In this document: positions 35,644 through 41,189 of the stretch, piece after piece
How positions within the stretch are numbered: position 1 is the first letter of the stretch
Layout of the letters: each line of letters begins with the position of its first letter
Notes under the pieces: model-generated
The model's input: only the letters and a program-made list of their open reading frames with translations
What the model was told of the DNA's origin: nothing
Databases searched by the model: none
Program-made: the position numbers and the translations under genes
NCBI GenBank assembly: GCA_927910885.1
Contig: CAKMOD010000052.1
Location: forward strand, 1-41,189
DNA length: 41,189 nucleotides
Source of the DNA: an uncultured Prevotella sp.
GTDB lineage: Bacteria > Bacteroidota > Bacteroidia > Bacteroidales > Bacteroidaceae
Reading direction: 5' to 3'

Positions 35644-35665
35644 GGAAGCCAATTTATGCTCTTTT
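35640..35665 (+). terminator. Short hairpin with T-tract
   Basis: AATTGG and CCAATT form a 6-base stem around AAG, followed by TATGCTCTTTTTG. It is weak and lies far from any plus-strand gene, so its use as a terminator is uncertain. Confidence 0.35.
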
Positions 35666-35757
35666 TGTTTTTTAAGATTAGATTTTTCTTTACAATAATT
35701 CTTATCCTCGCAAAAACTATAGAGAAGAGAATAAGGCGAAAGTGCAAAAAGTGAAAA

Positions 35758-35917
35758 GTTCTTCTGTTACCCTGTCTTCAGACAATTCAGCCTTCGTTCT
35801 TCTGTTACTTTGTCTTCTATTTGTTCTGTCTACAAACAACTGGTTAACTTGTCTACTGGTTAACTTGTTAATCAAAGAAATGTTCTTCAGTCTTTGTTCT
35901 TCTGTTATCCTGTCTTT
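35758..35917. repeat. TTCTTCTGTTA and GTTAAC short repeats
   Basis: GTTCTTCTGTTA followed by YYYTGTCTT occurs at 35758, 35796 and 35896. ACTGGTTAACTTGT occurs twice (35839-35852 and 35855-35868). The bias is pyrimidine-rich on the plus strand. Confidence 0.6.
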
Positions 35918-36078
35918 ATATTACTCTGTTTCAAAGCTGTTTAGTTATCTTGTCTATATCAACTAAGATAATCATAATAATGAACTTTGAAATCTGAGAT
36001 GTCTGACCGCTATAAACGAGAAAACCGTAGGACGAAAGTCCTACGGCCAATTTCTCTCTTTTTCTGTTCGTTCTCTGA

Positions 36079-36264
36079 TTACTTAACAGAGTCAGCAGCA
36101 ACTGAATCAGCAGCAACTGAATCAGCGTGTACGCTATCTACCATTGAATCAGCAGCCATTGAGTCAGCTGTAGAGTCAGCGTTCTGAGCTGGCTTAGAGT
36201 TACCACCACAAGATGCGAAAGAGATAGCTGCGATAGCTACGAACATTAAAACTAATTTCTTCAT
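36079..36264 (-). CDS. Short lipoprotein with DSVAADS repeats
   Basis: The 61-residue protein has a lipoprotein signal ending ISFASC (Cys19). The remaining 40 or so residues are a low-complexity Ala/Asp/Ser chain (DSTADSMAADSMVDS, DSVAADSVAADSVK). A minus-strand TACCTTTG (36316-36323) lies about 52 bases upstream. Such short abundant lipoproteins with acidic tails are common in Bacteroidota. No function is known to me. The repeat length may vary between strains through slippage. Confidence 0.75.
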   Translation of the reverse strand: MKKLVLMFVAIAAISFASCGGNSKPAQNADSTADSMAADSMVDSVHADSVAADSVAADSVK

Positions 36265-36315
36265 TTTCTTTGCTTTTTAAATCTGTAAAACAATCATTTG
36301 TTTGTTAAAACGATG

Positions 36316-36323
36316 CAAAGGTA
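36316..36323 (-). promoter_or_regulatory. -7 element of the short lipoprotein gene
   Basis: CAAAGGTA reads TACCTTTG on the minus strand, matching TAnnTTTG. An ATTG is found 18 bases further upstream, slightly short of the normal spacing. Confidence 0.5.
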
Positions 36324-36568
36324 AGTATTTTTTTTATTCGGCAATAATTTTTTTAGAACTTTTTTTTGTTCTTCTTTTGTAACAAATTCATAAAGCGTTG
36401 ATAATCAGCGTTATATGAATGTTAAATAAATGTTAATAGTTTTGATGTGTGCCTACACAATCTCAAATTCCTTGCTTTTTAGCGGCTTTAAGGGGTCTGT
36501 TTTACAGTGTAAAATCTTATTTTCTTAGTCTTTCTTATCTTTTCAAATGTGTAAACGAGTCGTATTTC

Positions 36569-36600
36569 TTTGGTTTTATCTTCATTTTACTGTAACTTTG
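36569..36600 (+). promoter_or_regulatory. Promoter of mtaB with start codon next to the transcript start
   Basis: TTTG (36569-36572), 20 bases and TAACTTTG (36593-36600) match the consensus exactly. The in-frame ATG at 36609 is only 8 bases beyond, so the mRNA would be leaderless or nearly so. This also excludes the upstream ATG at 36570, which lies in the -33 element. Confidence 0.75.
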
Positions 36601-36608
36601 CAAGTTAT

Positions 36609-37961
36609 ATGATAGATACAGCAGCATTTCAAGGCAAGACAGCCAAGTTCTATACTTTGGGTTGTAAACTCAACTTCTCAGAGACAAGTACCTTCGCGCG
36701 TACCTTATATAATATGGGCGTACGTGAAGCGAAGAAGACTGAGCAGGCAGATATTTGTCTGATCAATACTTGTTCGGTTACAGAGGTTGCTGACCATAAG
36801 TGTCGCCAGATTATTCATCGTATGGTGCGCCAGAATCCTGGTGCTTTCGTTATTGTTACTGGTTGCTATGCTCAGCTTGAGAGTGCAACAGTGGCAAAGA
36901 TAGAAGGTGTAGACCTTGTATTGGGTAGTAACGAGAAGGCTGACCTTGTACAGTATCTTAGTGATGCATGGAATAAGGTAGACACAGATAAAGACACGGA
37001 AACGTCAGAGGGTGAGTATCACTCTGTTAAGACGAAAGATATTAAGACTTTCCAAGCAAGTTGTTCACGTGGCAATCGCACACGCTACTTCTTAAAGGTG
37101 CAAGATGGATGTAACTACTTCTGCACTTATTGTACGATTCCTTTTGCTCGTGGATTTTCACGTAACCCGACTATTCAGTCGCTTGTAGAGCAAGCAGAGG
37201 AGGCTGTAAGAGAAGGAGGAAAGGAGATAGTGTTGACAGGAGTTAATATAGGTGACTTCGGTAAGACCACAGGTGAGAGTTTCTTAGACCTCGTTAAGGC
37301 ATTAGATAAGGTAGAGGGCATACAGCGTTTCCGTATTAGTTCGCTTGAACCTGACTTGATCGATGATGAGTTGATAGCATATTGTGCAGAGTCACGTGCG
37401 TTTATGCCACATTTCCACATCCCACTTCAGAGTGGTTCTGACGAGGTGTTGGAGTTGATGCACCGTCGTTATGACACGGCACTCTTTGCTCGTAAGATAA
37501 AACTTATTAAGGAAAAGATGCCCGATGCATTTATCGGAGTGGACGTGATGGTAGGTTCTCGTGGCGAGCGTCCAGAGTATTTTGAGGATTGTTATAACTT
37601 CCTCGACTCTCTTCCAGTCACCCAACTCCATGTCTTCCCTTATTCAGAACGACCAGGAACAGCGGCATTGTCAATCCCTTACGTAGTGGATGATCGTGAG
37701 AAGAAGCACCGTGCTCATAAGCTATTGAAACTCTCTGATGAGAAGACACGTGCCTTTTATGCGGAGCATATAGGGCAGGAGGCAGACGTCCTCTTTGAGA
37801 AAGCGGCACGAGGCAAGGCTATGCACGGTTTTACAGATAACTATATTCGTGTAGAATTATCGCCCGATCAGGCAAAGGAAGAGTATGACAACCAGATTCT
37901 CCGAGTACGATTGGGAGAGTTTAATTTCGATCAAAGTTCATTAAAGGCAGAACTCTTATGA
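36609..37961 (+). CDS. mtaB: tRNA (t6A37) methylthiotransferase
   Basis: MtaB is a radical-SAM enzyme that adds a methylthio group to N6-threonylcarbamoyladenosine at position 37 of tRNA. Cluster Cys residues are visible. The N-terminal set is in LGCKLN (Cys19), NTCSV (Cys55) and TGCYAQ (Cys86). The radical-SAM set is CNYFCTYC (Cys168, 172, 175). FARGFSRN and the later HFHIPLQSGSD are typical. A TRAM-like C-terminus is expected (about 390-450). I chose ATG 36609 because the frame from 36570 begins inside the promoter. The stop overlaps the start of the GT2 gene by 4 bases (ATGA). Confidence 0.93.
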   Translation: MIDTAAFQGKTAKFYTLGCKLNFSETSTFARTLYNMGVREAKKTEQADICLINTCSVTEVADHKCRQIIHRMVRQNPGAFVIVTGCYAQLESATVAKIEGVDLVLGSNEKADLVQYLSDAWNKVDTDKDTETSEGEYHSVKTKDIKTFQASCSRGNRTRYFLKVQDGCNYFCTYCTIPFARGFSRNPTIQSLVEQAEEAVREGGKEIVLTGVNIGDFGKTTGESFLDLVKALDKVEGIQRFRISSLEPDLIDDELIAYCAESRAFMPHFHIPLQSGSDEVLELMHRRYDTALFARKIKLIKEKMPDAFIGVDVMVGSRGERPEYFEDCYNFLDSLPVTQLHVFPYSERPGTAALSIPYVVDDREKKHRAHKLLKLSDEKTRAFYAEHIGQEADVLFEKAARGKAMHGFTDNYIRVELSPDQAKEEYDNQILRVRLGEFNFDQSSLKAELL

Positions 37962-38884
37962 AAGTAGCGATAGTCATATTGAACTGGAATGGACGAAGCA
38001 TGATGGAGCAATATCTCCCTTCTGTGCTGAAATATTCACGTGATGAGGCAGAGGTTATCATAGCCGACAATGCTTCAACAGATGACTCTGTCGCATGGCT
38101 GAAAACAACCTATCCACATGTTCGAGTGATAGAATTAGCTGAGAACTACGGCTTTGCAGAAGGCTATAATCGTGCGCTAAAGCAGGTAGATAGCGAATAT
38201 TACGTGTTGTTAAACAGTGATGTTGAGGTGACTCATCACTGGCTTACACCCCTTATCGAGGAGATGGAAACCCATGAGGACATAGCAGCTTGCCAGCCAA
38301 AACTGCTCTCTGTTGCGAATCGTGATGCTTTTGAGTATGCTGGTGCATCGGGAGGTTTCATTGATCGTTATGGCTATCCGTTCTGTCGTGGACGCATCTT
38401 TGACACGGTAGAGGATGATAATGGACAGTATGATAATGCGGAGGAGGTCCTCTGGGCAACAGGAGCTTGCTTGATGATACGTGCTAAGGACTATTGGGCT
38501 GCAGGTGGATTGGATGGCAGATTCTTTGCCCATAATGAGGAAATCGACCTCTGTTGGCGTTTGCATCAGATGGGTAAGCGCATCTTCTGTTTCCCAGAAA
38601 GCTATGTTTATCACGTTGGAGGCGGCACATTGCCTAAGTCAAATCCACGTAAAACCTTCCTGAACTTCCGTAATAACTTGACCATGTTATGGAAGAACTT
38701 ACCAGAAGATGAGTTGAAGCATGTCATGCGAGTAAGATGGTTTTTAGACTATTTAGCTGCATTTCAAACGCTGATAATGAATCGTAATTGGGGTGAGTTT
38801 AAGGCGATTTTTCAGCACGTCGTGCCTTTAAACAGTGGCGAAACGAGTTTGAACGCCTGCCGATTCGTCTTGATGGAGTGGTAA
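37958..38884 (+). CDS. GT2 glycosyltransferase, frameshifted near the C-terminus
   Basis: The protein is a GT-A fold family 2 transferase, rhamnosyltransferase-like. It shows VILNWNG, IIADNASTDDS, LLNSDVEV (acid motif near 86-90) and the acceptor-side HNEEIDLCWR. The open frame ends after 308 residues with an unlikely tail from residue 286. At the T5 run 38808-38812 one extra T would continue into a frame that reads ARRAFKQWRNEFERLPI and ends at a TGA at 38992-38994, giving 345 residues. I take the present frame as truncated by a one-base loss, in reality or by sequencing error. The start overlaps the mtaB stop. Confidence 0.88.
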   Translation: MKVAIVILNWNGRSMMEQYLPSVLKYSRDEAEVIIADNASTDDSVAWLKTTYPHVRVIELAENYGFAEGYNRALKQVDSEYYVLLNSDVEVTHHWLTPLIEEMETHEDIAACQPKLLSVANRDAFEYAGASGGFIDRYGYPFCRGRIFDTVEDDNGQYDNAEEVLWATGACLMIRAKDYWAAGGLDGRFFAHNEEIDLCWRLHQMGKRIFCFPESYVYHVGGGTLPKSNPRKTFLNFRNNLTMLWKNLPEDELKHVMRVRWFLDYLAAFQTLIMNRNWGEFKAIFQHVVPLNSGETSLNACRFVLMEW

Positions 38885-38994
38885 AACATCGAGAGAATAT
38901 CCCTTCTTGCACGAATGATGGACGTAAGAAATATGCCCTTCTTTGGCAATATTACGTGAAGGGTCGTAAGTTTTTTAGTTCCTTATCTGAATGA
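38813..38994 (+). pseudogene. Out-of-frame C-terminal part of the GT2 gene
   Basis: This frame continues the GT2 if one T is added at 38808-38812. It encodes ARRAFKQWRNEFERLPI, then GRKKYALLWQYYVKGRKFF and a TGA. The Trp, Tyr and Lys pattern looks like a genuine transferase tail. It has no start of its own. Confidence 0.7.
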
Positions 38995-39039
38995 AAATGG
39001 GATATAGTTGCATGTTATTTTAATATTTTTAGCAAAACA

Positions 39040-39071
39040 CTTGCGTTTTAAAATATATTTTAGTAATTTTG
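39040..39071 (+). promoter_or_regulatory. Promoter of the GldB-like gene
   Basis: CTTG (39040-39043), 20 bases and TAATTTTG (39064-39071) fit the consensus. The GTG start is at 39116. Confidence 0.6.
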
Positions 39072-39115
39072 CAATCAATACTCAAATATTGTAAAAAGTA
39101 ACCAGAAAGTAACCA

Positions 39116-39928
39116 GTGAGATATCTCTATTTCATATTATTAGTTGTTCTGTTCACCTGTGTAGGCTGTCAGTTCAAACTTTCATCTGATGACGTGAATG
39201 ATAATTCACTGTTATTAGAGATAGATCGCTATGACCGTTTGGAATATCGTTACTTGACAACAGGTGATTTCTCTGCGCTCCAGCAGATGAATACAGAGTA
39301 TCCGATAGAGACCCGTACACTGATAGAGGATGTCGTAAAGATAGGTGAGATAACCGATCCAGACATCAATACAAAGTTCTTGAAGTTCTATCAAGACACG
39401 ACTTTACAGTCTGTCATTGCTGCTGTTGAGTCGGAGTTTGCCAATACAGAAGACCTTGATCATCAGTTTAGTGGAGCTTTTAGACGACTAAAGCAGGCTT
39501 TGCCGAACATTACAATCCCAAGAGTCTATGCGCAGATATCGGCTTTAGACCAGAGTGTTGTCGTGGGTAATGGTACTATCGGTATCTCGCTCGACAAGTA
39601 TCTCGGTCCTAATTATCCTTTGTATGCGAAGTTCTATTCGCCAACACAGCGTAAGCAGATGTCACGTGAATACATTCTTCCAGATTGTATGACATTCTAT
39701 TTGATTTGTATCTACCCTTTGCAGCATTTCGAATCGCGTCCGCAAGTGGAGCGTGACTTGCAGATTGGAAAGGTACAATGGATTGTCAATCAGATAATGA
39801 CAAAGCGAACCTATCACAGTCGGTATGAGGAGGCTGTAGACAACTATATGAAGAAGAACCCTAAGACCTCATACGAGGAATTGCTTCGTATGACAGATTT
39901 CTCCAAATTTACTGTTGTGGAGAGTTAA
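39116..39928 (+). CDS. GldB-like lipoprotein
   Basis: The 270-residue protein has a lipoprotein signal ending TCVGC (Cys18). The mature part resembles GldB, a lipoprotein needed for gliding in Flavobacteria. Features are LEIDRYDRLEYRYL, the ALPNITIPRVYAQISAL stretch, VVGNGTIGISLDKYLGPNY and YAKFYSPTQRK. GldB-related proteins are found in non-gliding relatives as well, so motility is not implied. The start is a GTG codon; there is no ATG near it in frame. It has its own promoter and a hairpin 35 bases downstream. Confidence 0.85.
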   Translation: MRYLYFILLVVLFTCVGCQFKLSSDDVNDNSLLLEIDRYDRLEYRYLTTGDFSALQQMNTEYPIETRTLIEDVVKIGEITDPDINTKFLKFYQDTTLQSVIAAVESEFANTEDLDHQFSGAFRRLKQALPNITIPRVYAQISALDQSVVVGNGTIGISLDKYLGPNYPLYAKFYSPTQRKQMSREYILPDCMTFYLICIYPLQHFESRPQVERDLQIGKVQWIVNQIMTKRTYHSRYEEAVDNYMKKNPKTSYEELLRMTDFSKFTVVES

Positions 39929-39962
39929 TAGAGAACGCTTGACGAAATCAAAAGAAATATAC

Positions 39963-40018
39963 TATCCCCTCTCAGAACCAACGGCAATGACCGTATGAAA
40001 GGTTTTGTAGAGGGGATA
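39963..40018 (+). terminator. Hairpin downstream of the GldB-like gene
   Basis: TATCCCCTCT and AGAGGGGATA are perfect 10-base arms. An inner AGAACC/GGTTTT stem and an ACGG/CCGT stem extend the structure. The plus-strand tail is not U-rich, so efficiency is uncertain. Confidence 0.5.
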
Positions 40019-40112
40019 ATTGTATCTAATAGGTTATAGCATTTTATCTCCAATAGTCTTTTTAAGGCTAAATCATTTTTACCTAAGCTATATATTATAA
40101 GGTAATATGCCC

Positions 40113-40165
40113 TCAGCACAAATGGTGTTAACCCCCCGCACCACATGTGCGGAGCATCAGCACGA
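40113..40165. repeat. GC-rich double palindrome, copy B
   Basis: TGTGCGGAGCATCAGCACGA (40146-40165) matches TGTGCGGAGCCTTAGCACAA at 29022-29041. CCGCAC and GTGCGG (40136-40152) form a small hairpin beside it. A CAGCACAAATGGTGTTAAC segment on the left echoes the inverted part of copy A. Confidence 0.65.
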
Positions 40166-40361
40166 GGCTTGAATAGGGCTGGTGAACTTTGTAGCTATCA
40201 TTTTATTTGTGGCAAGATGCAAATAGTAGATATACAAGGGAGGTTTTTTAAGCAGGCGGCGTAAATATGTCGTCATCTGTTGTTAAGCTAATATTTTTTA
40301 TGTGCATTTTATTGAGAACGTTTAAATCTATCGTCATGTAATAACAAAAATGTCAGTTTGT

Positions 40362-40392
40362 TTTTGTTTATCTTCTTTTTTTTATATTTTTG
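40362..40392 (+). promoter_or_regulatory. Promoter of the Cys-cluster gene
   Basis: TTTG (40362-40365), 19 bases and TATTTTTG (40385-40392) match the consensus. The ATG at 40433 is about 35 bases from the expected transcript start. Confidence 0.7.
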
Positions 40393-40432
40393 TAGGAAAA
40401 TCTTTTATTTACTAACGCTTAAATAATAATTT

Positions 40433-40996
40433 ATGGACAAGGGAAGAACTATTTGTAAGGTCTTGAAGGATGTCCGTCAGAAAATAGCAACTGAGAACGG
40501 AATAAGCTATCATCCAGAAGAGTGCCACCATAAGGGTGAATGTGTAGGTACGTGTCCTGGTTGTGAGAAGGAAATCCGTTACCTTGAAGAACAACTGAAG
40601 AATAAACAGCATAGCGGTTTAGGCTTGAAGGTGGCAGGTATCGCAGCTGGTGTCTGTGTGACAGTATTGCCAATGGCTGCTATGGTACAACCAGAGGGTA
40701 GTACAAGCCCTGACTTGACGGCTAAGACGATAAAGAATGATTCTATAAGAGCGGTAGACTTGACCAATGGTCACCCTGATGCTGTGCTTCTGCGTGGACA
40801 GGTGTTCGATGCTGAGAAAAAGGAGACTATTATTGGAGCTGTTGTTGGCTTGAAGGGTATAAAAGGTGGAGATGTGACCGATATTGAGGGCAACTATGCA
40901 GTGAAAGTTCTGCCAACTGATACACTGGATGTTACGAGTGTCGGTTATTATAGAACGAATGTAACAGTCAAAGAACTCTTAGATAAAAAAGAATAA
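40433..40996 (+). CDS. Membrane protein with Cys cluster and carboxypeptidase-like domain
   Basis: The 187-residue protein has three parts. The N-terminal part (1-60) holds CHHKGECVGTCPGC with Cys31, 37, 41 and 44, a likely metal-binding knot followed by a charged helix EKEIRYLEEQLKNK. A membrane span follows (about 64-84), then a carboxypeptidase-regulatory-like beta domain (about 115-183; LRGQVFDAEKKETIIGAVVG). The expected topology is N-terminus inside and the beta domain outside. The frame stops right after an A6 run (40985-40990). One base less would continue into NNDIYITEDSAMMNEI, the normal end of this domain type. A related gene starts at 41147. Function is unknown. Confidence 0.8.
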   Translation: MDKGRTICKVLKDVRQKIATENGISYHPEECHHKGECVGTCPGCEKEIRYLEEQLKNKQHSGLGLKVAGIAAGVCVTVLPMAAMVQPEGSTSPDLTAKTIKNDSIRAVDLTNGHPDAVLLRGQVFDAEKKETIIGAVVGLKGIKGGDVTDIEGNYAVKVLPTDTLDVTSVGYYRTNVTVKELLDKKE

Positions 40997-41135
40997 TGAT
41001 ATTTATATCACTGAGGATTCGGCGATGATGAATGAAATTATAGTCTTGGGTGGATGCGATAAAATGTTCGGGAAGCATAAGGCGAAGAAAGGACCTAAGT
41101 CGCATAAGGAGAAGAATAAAAAGAAGTGTAAGTAA
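40991..41135 (+). pseudogene. Out-of-frame continuation of the Cys-cluster gene
   Basis: If one A is removed at 40985-40990, the frame goes on for 46 residues: KNNDIYITEDSAMMNEIIVL, GGCDKMFG, then a Lys-rich tail GPKSHKEKNKKKCK and TAA at 41133-41135. The TEDSAMMNEI segment matches the usual end of carboxypeptidase-like domains in Bacteroidota outer-membrane proteins. Alternatively an independent ATG at 41034 could start a 36-residue peptide. Confidence 0.55.
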
Positions 41136-41146
41136 GGATAAGTATT

Positions 41147-41189
41147 ATGGTAAAAGGGAAGAGTACTTGTAAGCTATTGAAGGATATTC
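41147..41189 (+). CDS. Start of a second Cys-cluster paralogue (cut by the window)
   Basis: The first 14 codons read MVKGKSTCKLLKDI, matching MDKGRTICKVLKDV of the gene at 40433 position by position. The ATG follows the preceding frame by 11 bases, so the paralogues are probably one operon. The rest lies outside the window. Confidence 0.75.
   Translation, partial: MVKGKSTCKLLKDI

Larger units (their letters stand above)
35270..36078. other. Non-coding region with several repeat types
   Basis: No convincing gene is present. It holds the AAAAGGGC cluster (35564-35643), a terminator-like hairpin (35640-35654) and the TTCTTCTGTTA and GTTAAC repeats (35758-35917). A 74-codon frame starting at 35742 lies over the repeats and lacks recognisable features. 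Confidence 0.6.
36265..36608. other. Divergent intergenic region before mtaB
   Basis: It holds the -7 element of the short lipoprotein (36316-36323, minus strand), several T-runs and the mtaB promoter. I see no gene. Confidence 0.6.
39929..40432. other. Intergenic region before the Cys-cluster gene
   Basis: It contains the terminator at 39963-40018, the GC-rich repeat copy at 40113-40165 and the promoter at 40362-40392. I see no gene. Confidence 0.6.

Noticed and set aside
35742..35966. 74-codon plus-strand frame with hydrophobic residues
   Set aside because: The hydrophobicity comes from the pyrimidine-rich repeats; there is no promoter or family likeness.
36570..36608. Earlier ATG for mtaB
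   Set aside because: It falls inside the -33 element and spacer of a consensus promoter, and the extra 13 residues are not typical of the family.

Overview
This window reads as chromosomal DNA of a Prevotella-like member of the Bacteroidota. The evidence is the protein families (GLPGLI protein, a TonB-receptor-type outer-membrane protein with a carboxypeptidase-like front domain, DUF4348-, DUF4954- and DUF6155-like proteins, class III fructose bisphosphatase, class I fumarase, a GldB-like lipoprotein), the many small lipoproteins, and promoters of the Bacteroidota form TTTG-N19/20-TAnnTTTG. The species is an inference. No tRNA, rRNA, CRISPR array or intact insertion sequence was seen.

Layout. 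Bases 1-121 are the tail of an unidentified plus-strand gene. From 417 to 8261 a minus-strand block runs ftsE-like ATPase, lysC, lysA, two glycosyltransferase-like genes and fbp, ending at a strong hairpin. lysC and lysA join aspartate phosphorylation to the last step of lysine synthesis. From 8520 to 12628 lie a membrane protein, a TonB-receptor-like protein and its GLPGLI partner. From 12629 to 15340 an AT-rich accessory stretch holds a secreted SH3-like protein, a SUKH-type protein and a 1.2 kb non-coding zone full of repeats. A small plus-strand lipoprotein (15341-15748) is flanked by two copies of a 90-base direct repeat.

From 16026 to 23928 is a minus-strand series hflX, DUF4954, M16 protease, fumarase. 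From 24379 to 27462 come a metallo-hydrolase, murB and a lipoprotein, all minus. A GC-rich palindrome has inserted here and now encodes the end of MurB and part of the start region of the metallo-hydrolase. pheS (plus) is followed by a 3'-5' exonuclease and a DUF6155-like gene (minus). Then come a large helicase with an embedded exonuclease domain and a SemiSWEET transporter (plus), and a group of small lipoproteins. After 36.6 kb are mtaB, a GT2 glycosyltransferase, a GldB-like lipoprotein, and the first of at least two tandem genes for an unusual cysteine-cluster membrane protein.

Main points for a second look: (1) the helicase-exonuclease fusion at 30515-33205; (2) the tandem proteins at 40433 onward, with a Cys cluster, one membrane span and a carboxypeptidase-like domain; (3) two apparent one-base deletions in homopolymer runs that cut off the C-termini of the GT2 and of the first Cys-cluster protein; (4) repeat-derived protein ends at murB and the metallo-hydrolase; (5) several families of dispersed palindromic or tandem repeats; (6) an mtaB promoter that predicts an almost leaderless mRNA.
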